Positions 7,447-14,680 of a stretch of 20,240 nucleotides of DNA are shown here, piece by piece (positions within the stretch are counted from its first letter, which is position 1; each line of letters begins with the position of its first letter). Position numbers and translations under genes: made by a program. The DNA is from Candidatus Omnitrophica bacterium CG1_02_40_15 (lineage in GTDB: Bacteria > Omnitrophota > Gorgyraeia > Gorgyraeales > Gorgyraeaceae). Under the pieces are notes generated by a model. It saw only the letters and a list, made by a program, of their open reading frames with translations. It had not been told where the DNA came from and searched no databases. Location: the NCBI GenBank assembly GCA_001871815.1, contig MNVP01000041.1:1-20240 (forward strand). Reading direction: 5' to 3'.

Positions 7447-7472
7447 CCCGCCCTTTCCAAAGAAAGGGCGGG
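7447..7472. repeat. CCCGCCCTTT hairpin, copy 2
   Basis: CCCGCCCTTTC (7447-7457) pairs with GAAAGGGCGGG (7462-7472) around CAAA. Compared with copy 1 the innermost pair has changed from G-C to C-G, a double change that keeps the stem. Confidence 0.9.
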
Positions 7473-7548
7473 ACGAAGGACGCCACGCTGGGGCGTCCAA
7501 GCGTCTTTTCGTAGGCCAGCCAGAGGCCTGTCAAACTAAACTTTATTT

Positions 7549-9519
7549 ATGTCAAAATTTCAATTAGTCGCTCCATTTAAACCTTGCGGAGATCAGCAGC
7601 AGGCTATTGATAAGCTTACTGATGGACTGCAAAAAAAATTGAAGTATCAAACGCTTCTTGGCGTTACTGGCAGCGGTAAAACATTTACTATGGCTAATGT
7701 GGTCAGTAATGTCCAAAGGCCTACGCTTGTGGTATCGCATAATAAGACTCTCGCTGCGCAGTTATACAGTGAATTCAAAGAATTCTTTCCGTATAATGCA
7801 GTTGAATATTTTGTAAGCTATTACGATTATTACCAGCCAGAGGCATATGTGCCGCAGGCAGATATCTATATAGAAAAAGACGCTTCTATAAATGATAATA
7901 TAGACAGGCTCAGGCTTTCTGCTACAAGTTCTCTTATGTCCAGGAGCGATGTTATTATAGTAGCGAGTGTATCCTGCATTTACGGCCTCGGTTCGCCCGA
8001 AGATTATAAAGATTTATTATTATTTTTAAAAAAGAAAGAGGCAATAAAAAGAAGCGATTTATTATCCCGTCTTGTAAACATACATTACACCAGAAACGAT
8101 GTTGATTTTAAGAGAGGCTGTTTCAGGGTAAGAGGCGATACCATAGATATATTCCCAGCGTATAAAGAAACATTTTTCAGGATAATTTTTTTTGGAGATG
8201 AGATAGAGAAGATTTCAGAATTAGATCCTATTAGCGGCAGCGCGCTCGCGGATTTTATTGAAAAGATAGCTATATATCCAGCCAAACATTTTGTCACTAC
8301 GCAGGAAAGAATAGACTTAGCTATCAGATCAATAGAGGCAGAGCTTGAAGAAAGGCTTAAGGAATTAAGGCTAGAGAATAAATTATTGGAGGCGCAGAGG
8401 TTGGGGTCAAGGACGCGTTATGATATTGAGATGCTTCAGGAAATGGGATTTTGTAATGGCATAGAAAATTATTCAAGGCATCTGAGCCAAAGGCTTGCAG
8501 GCTCAAGGCCAAGCTGCCTCCTGGATTATTTCCCGGAAAATTTTTTGACAATAATTGATGAATCGCATGTTACAATGCCGCAGCTGAGAGGCATGTACAA
8601 TGGAGATAGAGCTCGCAAGCAGACGCTTGTTGATTATGGATTCAGGCTTCCGTCAGCTTTGGATAACAGGCCTTTAAACTTTGAAGAATTTATGGGCGTT
8701 GTCCATGAAACAGTATTTGTTTCAGCTACGCCTTCGGAATATGAGCTCGAGAATTCAGCCCAGATAGCGGAACAGGTTATAAGGCCGACAGGGTTATTGG
8801 ACCCAGAAATAACTGTGAAACCAACTGAGGATCAGATACAGGACCTTGTTGAAAACATAAAACAAAGGGCGTCTAAAAACCAGAGAGTGTTTGTCACTAC
8901 TTTAACAAAAAGGATGTCCGAAGACCTTGCCGGGTATTTGAAAGAGTTAGGCCTGAAAGTAAGGTATATACATTCAGAGTTAGGTACTATTGAGCGCTCA
9001 GAGATATTAAGGGATTTAAGGATGCAGAAATTTGACTGCCTGGTAGGGATAAACCTATTGAGAGAAGGCCTGGATTTGCCAGAGGTGGCTCTGGTGGCTA
9101 TTCTAGATGCAGATAAAGAAGGCTTCCTGAGATCAGAGACATCTTTGATTCAGGTGGCAGGAAGGGCAGCCAGGAATATAGACGGCCATGTTATAATGTA
9201 TGCAGACACTATAACAAATTCTATGAGAAAGGCTATCGAGGAAACAAATAGGAGAAGGAAGAAACAGACAGAGTTTAATAAGGCAAATAATATTACGCCC
9301 CGCTCTATTGAAAAAGCCATTAGAAACGGCATAGAATCTCTTAAAAAAGCAGAAGAAATTGTTATTGAAGCAGCTGGCCAGAGTGAAGAAGATTATGAAA
9401 AAGAAATGGTAATTGCCGAGCTTGAAAGAGAGATGGAGCTTTTGGCTAGGAATCTGCAGTTTGAACGCGCAGCGAAATTGAGAGATAGAATAAAGGAGTT
9501 AAAAAATAATGCTGGATGA
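7549..9519 (+). CDS. uvrB: UvrABC system protein B (excinuclease helicase subunit)
   Basis: UvrB is the damage-verifying helicase of nucleotide excision repair: it is loaded by UvrA, clamps the strand at the lesion and recruits UvrC. The 656-residue protein has Walker A GVTGSGKT at residues 38-45 and the damage-binding beta-hairpin SYYDYYQPEAYVP at about 91-103. The DEAD-like box IIDESHVTMPQL, helicase motif VGINLLREGLDLPEVALVAI, QVAGRAARN and a C-terminal UVR motif (about residues 618-652) that contacts UvrC follow in order. No feature is missing. No Shine-Dalgarno is visible before the ATG, which lies 17 bases after the nested palindrome. Its last 11 bases overlap birA, so the two are probably co-translated. 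Confidence 0.98.
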   Translation: MSKFQLVAPFKPCGDQQQAIDKLTDGLQKKLKYQTLLGVTGSGKTFTMANVVSNVQRPTLVVSHNKTLAAQLYSEFKEFFPYNAVEYFVSYYDYYQPEAYVPQADIYIEKDASINDNIDRLRLSATSSLMSRSDVIIVASVSCIYGLGSPEDYKDLLLFLKKKEAIKRSDLLSRLVNIHYTRNDVDFKRGCFRVRGDTIDIFPAYKETFFRIIFFGDEIEKISELDPISGSALADFIEKIAIYPAKHFVTTQERIDLAIRSIEAELEERLKELRLENKLLEAQRLGSRTRYDIEMLQEMGFCNGIENYSRHLSQRLAGSRPSCLLDYFPENFLTIIDESHVTMPQLRGMYNGDRARKQTLVDYGFRLPSALDNRPLNFEEFMGVVHETVFVSATPSEYELENSAQIAEQVIRPTGLLDPEITVKPTEDQIQDLVENIKQRASKNQRVFVTTLTKRMSEDLAGYLKELGLKVRYIHSELGTIERSEILRDLRMQKFDCLVGINLLREGLDLPEVALVAILDADKEGFLRSETSLIQVAGRAARNIDGHVIMYADTITNSMRKAIEETNRRRKKQTEFNKANNITPRSIEKAIRNGIESLKKAEEIVIEAAGQSEEDYEKEMVIAELEREMELLARNLQFERAAKLRDRIKELKNNAG

Positions 9520-10471
9520 TAAAATATTGAATTATTTTAAGAAACATGAAGGAGGCTATGTTTCAGGCGAAGATATGAGCCATGAACTTGGAATTTCCCG
9601 CGCAGCAGTGTGGAAGCATATAGAAAAACTAAGGGAAGAAGGTTATGATATAGAGGCGTTGCCGCATCTGGGGTACAAGCTAGCCTCTGTACCTGACTCA
9701 TTGACAGAGGTGGAGCTAAAGTGGCGTCTTAAAACAGATATTATAGCCAAAAAGATTTATTCTTACAAAGAAACAGCGTCTACTAATGATGTGGCGTACA
9801 ATCTCGCAATACAGGGAGAAAAAGAAGGGTCTATTGTTATAGCAGAATCGCAGACTGCTGGAAGAGGAAGGATGGGTAGAATTTGGGTTTCTCCCAAATC
9901 CAAAGGCGCGTATATGTCTATTATATTGAGGCCAAATATATTGCCAAAAGAGGTATCTAGCATTACGCTTTTTTCAGCTCTGAGCGTTGCAAAGACAATC
10001 AGAGAAATTACAAATCTTGCAGCGTTTATAAAATGGCCAAACGATGTTTTGATAGATAGTAAAAAGATATGCGGCGTATTGACTGAAATGAATGCGGAGA
10101 CAGACAAGATTAATTTTGTTATAATAGGCATAGGTATTAATATAAATACGAAAAAAGAGCTTTTGCCGAAAGGCGCAACCTCTATTGCAGAAGAGTCTGG
10201 CAGAGAGTTATCCAGGGTTGAAATAGTAAGAAGTATTTTTAGAAATATGGACAAATATTACAGGCTTTTTAATAGCGGCCATATAGATGAGATTATAGAA
10301 GAATATAAAGAATTTTCAAATTTTCTAGGCACAAGGGTTCAGGTGGCATATCACGAGGCAAAGATCGAAGGCTATGCTATAGATGTTGACAGGAACGGCG
10401 CCCTTGTATTAAGAATGGATTCAGGGCTCAATGAAAGAGTTTTTGCTGGCGATGTGACAATGCTGAGGTAG
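9509..10471 (+). CDS. birA: Bifunctional biotin--[acetyl-CoA-carboxylase] ligase / biotin operon repressor
   Basis: BirA makes biotinyl-5'-AMP and transfers biotin to the carboxyl carrier protein of acetyl-CoA carboxylase. The 320-residue protein also keeps the N-terminal winged helix (residues about 5-60, with ELGISRAAVWKHIEKLREEG), so it can probably repress biotin genes when holding the adenylate. The catalytic part has GRGRMGR at 118-124 and KWPNDVL from 175; the C-terminal SH3-like domain ends the protein. AAGGAG lies about 9 bases before the ATG, inside the end of uvrB. It overlaps uvrB by 11 bases and is separated from coaX by two bases. No biotin synthesis genes or obvious operator are in the window, so regulatory targets are unknown. 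Confidence 0.95.
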   Translation: MLDDKILNYFKKHEGGYVSGEDMSHELGISRAAVWKHIEKLREEGYDIEALPHLGYKLASVPDSLTEVELKWRLKTDIIAKKIYSYKETASTNDVAYNLAIQGEKEGSIVIAESQTAGRGRMGRIWVSPKSKGAYMSIILRPNILPKEVSSITLFSALSVAKTIREITNLAAFIKWPNDVLIDSKKICGVLTEMNAETDKINFVIIGIGININTKKELLPKGATSIAEESGRELSRVEIVRSIFRNMDKYYRLFNSGHIDEIIEEYKEFSNFLGTRVQVAYHEAKIEGYAIDVDRNGALVLRMDSGLNERVFAGDVTMLR

Positions 10472-10473
10472 TT

Positions 10474-11244
10474 ATGCTGTTAGCAATTGACATTGGCAAT
10501 ACAAGCATTCATAATGGCATTTTTGATAAAAAGATTTTAAAAAGGGTTTTCAGAATACCTACGTATTCTGATGATTTGGCTGGAGACTATGAGGCAAAGT
10601 TAAAGCCTTATCTTAAGGTTATAGATTCTGTGATTGTAACTAGCGTAGTGCCTGTTGCTTTAAAAAATGTAGAAAAGGCCATTAAAAAAACAATTAATAG
10701 AAATTGCATAGTTGTTGGAAGAGATGTGGATAGCGGGGTTAAGAATCTTTACAAAAACCCTGGACAGGTAGGTTCTGACAGGCTTGTGAATGCCAGGGCT
10801 GCGTATGAACTATATGGCGGGGCATGCATAGTTGTGGATTTCGGCACAGCTATAACAATAGATATTGTAAACGAGAAGCGGCAATATATTGGCGGCGTTA
10901 TAGCGCCTGGCCCAGGGATTTCATTGTGGGCATTGTATGAAAAGACAGCGCTTCTGCCAAAAGTTATTATCAAAAAACCAAAAGGTATATTGGGCAAAGA
11001 AACAAAGGAAAGCATGCTTATAGGGATCGTATATGGTTTCAGCAGTTTATGCGATGGCATAGTGTATAAGCTTAAAAGGCGGTATTCGAGAAATGCCAAG
11101 GTTATAGTTACAGGGGGTTTTTCTAAACTTATAGGGCCTTATTGCGAAAGTATTGATAAAATAGACCCAGAGCTTACTCTTAAAGGCCTTGCAATAATAG
11201 CAAACAGCAATCCTGTAGACGGATGTGGCTTGGTTAAAATATGA
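10474..11244 (+). CDS. coaX: Type III pantothenate kinase
   Basis: CoaX phosphorylates pantothenate, the first committed step of coenzyme A synthesis. The 256-residue protein has the ASKHA-fold signatures of the type III family: DIGNT at residues 6-10, GSDRLVN at 100-106, VVDFGTA at 120-126 and GGVIAPG further on. Type III kinases differ from CoaA in being insensitive to CoA feedback and usually needing a monovalent cation. It starts two bases after the birA stop and its end overlaps mnmA in an ATGA, which marks it as part of the uvrB-birA-coaX-mnmA operon. A birA-coaX pairing is common in bacteria. Confidence 0.95.
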   Translation: MLLAIDIGNTSIHNGIFDKKILKRVFRIPTYSDDLAGDYEAKLKPYLKVIDSVIVTSVVPVALKNVEKAIKKTINRNCIVVGRDVDSGVKNLYKNPGQVGSDRLVNARAAYELYGGACIVVDFGTAITIDIVNEKRQYIGGVIAPGPGISLWALYEKTALLPKVIIKKPKGILGKETKESMLIGIVYGFSSLCDGIVYKLKRRYSRNAKVIVTGGFSKLIGPYCESIDKIDPELTLKGLAIIANSNPVDGCGLVKI

Positions 11245-12317
11245 AGAATAAGCGGGTACTAGTTGCAATGAGCGGTGGCGTAGATAGCTCGGTAGCAGCA
11301 GCTATATTAAAAGAAGAAGGTTATGAAGTCATAGGCGCTACCATGAAGGTTTGGCCGAAAGAGTTATGCGGCCAGGAAAAGGAAAAGGCATGCTGCTCAT
11401 TAAAAGATATAGAAGACGCGAGAAAGGTTTCAAGAGCCCTTGGCATAAGGCATTATGTTTTAAATCTTGAAGCTGACTTCCAAAAAAATGTAATAGACTA
11501 TTTTGCAGATGAATATCTTTCAGCCAGGACGCCCAATCCATGCATTGTTTGTAATGAAAAAATAAAATTTGGAAGCCTGCTTAAAAAAGCAATTGGCATG
11601 GACTGTAATTTTATCGCAACAGGACATTATGCCAGGATAGAAAAAAATAGTTCTTATAGTCTTAGAGAATCTGTTGATAAAGCAAAAGACCAATCTTATG
11701 TTTTATTTTGCCTGAAACAGAGCCAGTTGAAAAAGATATTATTCCCTATAGGCAAACTTACAAAGAATGATGTTAGGGCCAAGGCAAAAGAATTAAGCCT
11801 TAATATATACGATAAGCCTGATAGTCAGGAGATATGCTTTGTTCCTGATAATAATTATTCTGATTTTATAAAGAAGTATAGAAATATAAAGTCTCAGAAA
11901 GGCGATATAATAGATAAATCTGGCAAGGCGCTTGGAAATCATTTGGGTTTCTGGAATTTTACAATAGGCCAGCGCAGAGGGCTTGGCATAGCGGCCAAAG
12001 AACCTCTATATGTTATAGAAATAAGGCCGAAACATAATATTATTGTGGTTGGAGAAGCAAAGGATGTGAAAAAAAATAAATTTCTGGTGAAAAATGTCAA
12101 CTGGTTGGCAATGGACACGAAAAAGAAAAAAGAATTAGAGGTGAAGATAAGATATAATCATAAAAAGGCTTTAGCTTGCGTAAAGGATTTGGGCGGTAAT
12201 ATTGCGGAAGTAGATTTTAAAGAACCGCAAAGCGCAATAACCCCAGGACAAGCAGCTGTTTTTTATGATGGGGAATACGTCTCAGGCGGCGGCTGGATCG
12301 ACAAAGTCTTTAATTAA
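11241..12317 (+). CDS. mnmA: tRNA-specific 2-thiouridylase
   Basis: MnmA places the 2-thio group on uridine 34 of tRNAs for Lys, Glu and Gln, using ATP to activate the base. The 358-residue protein has the PP-loop SGGVDSS at residues 11-17, ACCSLKDIEDA, GHYAR, and KDQSYVLF. The two catalytic cysteines are Cys104 in PNPCIVCNEKIKF and Cys199 in DSQEICFV, matching the pair known from E. coli MnmA. It overlaps coaX by four bases (ATGA) and so is likely translationally coupled. A 19-bp hairpin begins four bases after its stop. The length is normal and I see no truncation. Confidence 0.97.
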   Translation: MKNKRVLVAMSGGVDSSVAAAILKEEGYEVIGATMKVWPKELCGQEKEKACCSLKDIEDARKVSRALGIRHYVLNLEADFQKNVIDYFADEYLSARTPNPCIVCNEKIKFGSLLKKAIGMDCNFIATGHYARIEKNSSYSLRESVDKAKDQSYVLFCLKQSQLKKILFPIGKLTKNDVRAKAKELSLNIYDKPDSQEICFVPDNNYSDFIKKYRNIKSQKGDIIDKSGKALGNHLGFWNFTIGQRRGLGIAAKEPLYVIEIRPKHNIIVVGEAKDVKKNKFLVKNVNWLAMDTKKKKELEVKIRYNHKKALACVKDLGGNIAEVDFKEPQSAITPGQAAVFYDGEYVSGGGWIDKVFN

Positions 12318-12320
12318 AAC

Positions 12321-12361
12321 AACAACTTGACATTTTAACATTGTTGAAGTGTCAAGTTGTT
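12321..12361. repeat. Hairpin AACAACTTGACA..., mnmA-larE
   Basis: AACAACTTGACA (12321-12332) and TGTCAAGTTGTT (12350-12361) are perfect arms. Allowing G-U pairs, the stem continues through TTTTAAC/GTTGAAG to a three-base ATT loop, about 19 bp in all. No T-tract follows. It resembles the hairpin at 19249-19291 in its outer AACAACTT, size and NAC-3 bases-GTN apex. Confidence 0.88.
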
Positions 12362-12372
12362 TAGTAGGCAAT

Positions 12373-13191
12373 ATGGGAAAGATTGAGAAATTAGCAGGTA
12401 TTTTAAAGAAGATGGGTAGGGTGGTGGTGGCGTTTTCAGGCGGAGTGGATAGCAGCTTTTTGCTTAAGATAGCAAAGGATACTTTGCAGGATGGGAATGT
12501 CATGGCCGTAACAGCTGTTTCAGAGACATATACTAGCTCTGAGCTTAAGCAGGCAAAGAGATTTGCAAAAAATCTAGGGACAAGGCACAAGATAATCTTT
12601 ACAGATGAGCTTAAAAATAAAAATTTTACAAAAAATCCGATAGACAGATGCTATTATTGTAAAAAAGAATTATTTAGCAAGCTAGCTGAAATAGCAAAAA
12701 AACAAGGTTTTAATTATGTGTTAGATGCGTCTAATACAAACGATGCAAAGGATTATAGGCCTGGCAGTATAGCAAAAAAGGAATTAAAGGTAAGAAGTCC
12801 TCTTACGGAAGCGGATTTTTCAAAAGACGATATAAGAAAATATTCTGCAAAATTAAAATTAGAGACTGCGGATATGCCTTCAATGGCGTGCATGGCTTCC
12901 AGGTTTCCGTATGGCGAAAAGATAAATAAAGAGGCGCTGAGAAAAATAGAGGCAGCGGAAGATTTTATAAAAAGGCAAGGCGTATCTCAAATAAGAGTTC
13001 GTTGCCATAATAACATTGCAAGAATTGAAGTGGAAAAAGAGGATATAAAAAGGTTTGTGAATAAAAAATTTTGTGATAAGATAACAAAACGTTTAAAGCA
13101 ACTTGGGTTTAGGTATATTACGCTGGATTTGGAAGGATATAGGAGTGGAAGTTTAAATGAGGTTTTGTCCCTCGCAACTAAAAGGAAATAA
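12373..13191 (+). CDS. larE: ATP-dependent sacrificial sulfur transferase LarE
   Basis: LarE belongs to the pathway for the nickel-pincer nucleotide cofactor of lactate racemase and relatives. It activates the pyridinium biscarboxylate mononucleotide and adds sulfur from its own cysteine. The 272-residue PP-loop protein has VAFSGGVDSSFLLKIA near the start, VSETYTSSEL, RCYYCKKELF, DASNTNDAKDYRPG and ACMASRFPYG, whose Cys173 matches the sacrificial cysteine of Lactobacillus LarE (Cys176). I chose the ATG at 12373; the in-frame GTG at 12349 lies inside the preceding hairpin. LarB and LarC are not nearby, so the cofactor pathway is not shown complete. Other LarE-like clusters with [4Fe-4S]-binding cysteines exist; only the single central cysteine is confidently matched here. 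Confidence 0.88.
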   Translation: MGKIEKLAGILKKMGRVVVAFSGGVDSSFLLKIAKDTLQDGNVMAVTAVSETYTSSELKQAKRFAKNLGTRHKIIFTDELKNKNFTKNPIDRCYYCKKELFSKLAEIAKKQGFNYVLDASNTNDAKDYRPGSIAKKELKVRSPLTEADFSKDDIRKYSAKLKLETADMPSMACMASRFPYGEKINKEALRKIEAAEDFIKRQGVSQIRVRCHNNIARIEVEKEDIKRFVNKKFCDKITKRLKQLGFRYITLDLEGYRSGSLNEVLSLATKRK

Positions 13192-13207
13192 ATAGTGTTG
13201 CTCGGGA

Positions 13208-13232
13208 CGAAATTTTACTGCGTAAAATTTCG
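13208..13232. repeat. Hairpin directly upstream of tRNA-Met
   Basis: CGAAATTTTA (13208-13217) pairs with TAAAATTTCG (13223-13232) around CTGCG. The last G of the stem is also the first base of the tRNA, so the hairpin touches the 5' processing site. Confidence 0.85.
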
Positions 13233-13308
13233 GCGGCGTAGCTCAGCCTGGCAGAGCAGTCGGCTCATACCCGGCGTGTCAGTGGTTCAAATCCACTCGC
13301 CGCTACCA
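13232..13308 (+). tRNA. tRNA-Met (anticodon CAT), elongator type
   Basis: The 77 bases fold as a full cloverleaf: acceptor GGCGGCG/CGCCGCT (one G-U at 1-72), D arm GCTC...GAGC, anticodon stem GTCGG/CCGGC with loop CTCATAC, five-base variable loop and T arm AGTGG-TTCAAAT-CCACT, ending in encoded ACCA. The anticodon stem lacks the three G-C pairs of initiator tRNA, and base 1 pairs with 72, so it is not the initiator. The body resembles known elongator tRNA-Met genes (GGCGGNGTAGCTCAG, TCATACCCG). An Ile2 tRNA also has CAT and is the TilS substrate, and tilS is next door, but the acceptor stem has G4-C69 and G5-C68 and not the C4-G69, C5-G68 pairs favoured by E. coli TilS. Confidence 0.95.
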
Positions 13309-13388
13309 TGAACCACTCGCTAAGAATTAGGCCTTAAGATTAGTTTTCGCTCGGGTTCATGGCAAGCCATTTTAGCGAGTGGTTCATG
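13307..13388. repeat. Long inverted repeat at the 3' end of tRNA-Met
   Basis: CATGAACCACTCGCTAA (13307-13323) and TTAGCGAGTGGTTCATG (13372-13388) are perfect 17-bp arms around 48 bases. The first two bases are the last two of the tRNA's CCA. No T-tract follows the right arm. Confidence 0.9.
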
Positions 13389-13389
13389 A

Positions 13390-13449
13390 GCCCTGTACCG
13401 GAGCGAAATTGTGACTAAAAGAAGTATAGCTTAGCGACTGGTACAGGGC
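13390..13449. repeat. Second inverted repeat between tRNA-Met and tilS
   Basis: GCCCTGTACC (13390-13399) and GGTACAGGGC (13440-13449) are perfect arms around 40 bases. It begins one base after the preceding repeat and ends 21 bases before tilS. Confidence 0.85.
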
Positions 13450-13470
13450 CATTCTTCGAAACATAAAATC

Positions 13471-14478
13471 ATGCCCACCACTTTTTTAGATAAAATCAAA
13501 TCTACAATAAAAAAATATAATATGCTTCAAAAGGGCGATAAGGTTCTTGTAGGCCTTTCAGGTGGGCCTGATTCGGTTACCCTGCTTCATGTTTTATATA
13601 ATTTGAAGAATGAATATTCGTTAACCATATTAATTGCTCATTTAGATCACAGGTTTAGAGGAGAAGAATCAAGGGCTGACAGGAAATTTTGCGAAGAGCT
13701 TGCGAAAAAATACAGCCTTGAAATTGTTTGGGAAGAGATAGATGTCCCAAGAATTAGCAAGGAAAAAGGGATTTCTCCAGAAGAGGCTGCGAGGTTTGAG
13801 CGATATGGTTTTTTTAAGCGAATTGCGAAAGAAAGAGGCGTGGATAAAATAGCAGTTGGCCACACAAGGGATGATCAGGCTGAGACAGTGCTTATGAGGA
13901 TAATAAGAGGAGCTGGTATGAAAGGCATGGGGGGAATTAGTCCTGTTAAAGATATACAGGGGTTTAAAATAATAAGGCCACTTATAGAAATATCCAGAAA
14001 AGAGGTGGAGGCTTTTATTTCGGAAACAGGACTTAATTTCAGAAAAGATTCTTCGAACGAAAAAGCTATCTTTACTAGGAACAGAATCAGGCTGGAATTA
14101 ATCCCTCTCATAGAGAAAGATTTTAATTCTAATATCAAGGAAGTCCTTGCTAATATGGCAGAGAATTTACAAGCGGAGAACGAATTTCTAATTAAATATG
14201 CAAATAGAAAATTTAAAAGCATGTCAAAGATTAAACAAGGTGAAATCCATATAGACATCAAGAAATTTAAAAAGCAGCCAAGCGCTATAAGAAAAAGAAT
14301 TTTAAGGGCTGCTCTGGAAGAATTCAAGGGTGACCTGAGAAAGCTTACATATCAGCACTGGAAGGAAATGGAAGAATTAATCAATAACAGGCCTGTGAAC
14401 TCAATAGTTAACTTACCAGCAGGCATAAGTGTTGCAAAAGATAGAACAAATATTGTCTTGAAATTAATTAAAAGTTGA
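13471..14478 (+). CDS. tilS: tRNA(Ile)-lysidine synthase
   Basis: TilS joins lysine to cytidine 34 of the CAU-anticodon tRNA-Ile2, changing it from a methionine to an isoleucine reader of AUA. The 335-residue protein has the PP-loop LSGGPDS at residues 29-35, HLDHRFRGEESRADRKFCEELAKK, GHTRDDQAETVLMRIIRGAG and RPLIEISRKEVEAF. A C-terminal helical region follows. It lacks the extended C-terminal domains of the 430-residue E. coli enzyme, as in other short forms. It is the third PP-loop ATPase in a row after mnmA and larE. No Shine-Dalgarno is visible before the ATG. Downstream lies a composite palindrome region before ftsH. Confidence 0.95.
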   Translation: MPTTFLDKIKSTIKKYNMLQKGDKVLVGLSGGPDSVTLLHVLYNLKNEYSLTILIAHLDHRFRGEESRADRKFCEELAKKYSLEIVWEEIDVPRISKEKGISPEEAARFERYGFFKRIAKERGVDKIAVGHTRDDQAETVLMRIIRGAGMKGMGGISPVKDIQGFKIIRPLIEISRKEVEAFISETGLNFRKDSSNEKAIFTRNRIRLELIPLIEKDFNSNIKEVLANMAENLQAENEFLIKYANRKFKSMSKIKQGEIHIDIKKFKKQPSAIRKRILRAALEEFKGDLRKLTYQHWKEMEELINNRPVNSIVNLPAGISVAKDRTNIVLKLIKS

Positions 14479-14504
14479 TTTATTCAAACAAGCTGTGGTA
14501 ATAT
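14475..14504 (+). promoter_or_regulatory. Candidate promoter of the ftsH operon
   Basis: TTGATT (14475-14480) and TAATAT (14499-14504) are 18 bases apart. The -35 overlaps the end of tilS. The -10 lies in the 11-mer TGTGGTAATAT that also occurs in the lysC promoter. Transcription would start near 14511-14514, ahead of the three-hairpin region. Confidence 0.35.
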
Positions 14505-14521
14505 ATGTATCAAATGAAGAC

Positions 14522-14671
14522 ATAACTTACGGAATGAAGTGAACGTAAGTTATTGTCCGAATTTGACCCTTGACATCCGCGCTATGAAATAGGGAGCTTG
14601 TCAAGGGTTTAATTCGCAGACGTCCTTTGGCCTATACTTGACATCAAAGATGTCAAGTATCTGCTCATTAA
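14522..14671 (+). repeat. Three-hairpin composite with conserved linkers, upstream of ftsH
   Basis: In order: hairpin A, ATAACTTACG/CGTAAGTTAT (14522-14553); linker GTCCGAA (14555-14561); hairpin B, ACCCTTGACA/TGTCAAGGGT (14566-14608); linker TTAATTCGCA (14609-14618); hairpin C, ATACTTGACATC-AAA-GATGTCAAGTAT (14634-14660); linker TGCTCATTAA (14662-14671). The Shine-Dalgarno of ftsH begins at the last base. The same linkers in the same order surround different stems before pdxJ (18368-18533). TTAATTCG can pair with upstream CGAATT or with the downstream ATTAA, so two folds exclude each other. Confidence 0.88.
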
Positions 14672-14680
14672 AGGAGATAT

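Larger units (their letters stand above)
7113..7531. repeat. Nested inverted-repeat structure filling the nadC-uvrB gap
   Basis: This stretch holds no credible gene; it is made of stems within stems. The outer arms are perfect 20-mers at 7113-7132 and 7512-7531, extended by GAAAAG/CTTTTC. A second perfect 20-bp pair lies at 7166-7185 and 7319-7338. Inside that loop, GGCAC/GTGCC, AATTTTG/CAAAATT, GTCCGC/GCGGAC and TTACAGC/GCTGTAA continue the dyad inward. The right side also carries CCCTTCGACAGGCTCAGGG (7345-7363), two near-identical 11-bp hairpins (7384-7409, 7447-7472) and a 7-bp hairpin (7478-7499). It looks like repeated insertion of palindromes into palindromes, or one large folded RNA. 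Confidence 0.88.

Noticed and set aside
7171..7567. Small + strand reading frames of about 80 residues (7171-7413 and 7328-7567) and a minus-strand one
   Set aside because: They run through nested inverted repeats and overlap uvrB or one another; their translations are the known kind of spurious repeat peptide (FDRLRVLSPE, EAPPFPKKGRDE). No ribosome site or domain.
12349..12372. GTG at 12349 as the larE start
   Set aside because: It lies in the right arm of the mnmA-larE hairpin; the ATG at 12373 gives the expected N-terminus.
13232..13308. tRNA-Ile2 (CAT) as TilS substrate
   Set aside because: The body matches elongator tRNA-Met and lacks the C4-G69, C5-G68 pairs that E. coli TilS favours; kept as tRNA-Met.
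13307..13449. Integron attC sites
   Set aside because: The repeats have variable stems and long loops but lack RYYYAAC/GTTRRRY core sites in the right places, and there are no cassette genes or integrase.
13875..14327. Long minus-strand open frames opposite tilS, ftsH, pdxJ and nnrD
   Set aside because: They are shadows of real + strand genes: no motifs, low-complexity hydrophobic or Ser-rich translations, no start signals.
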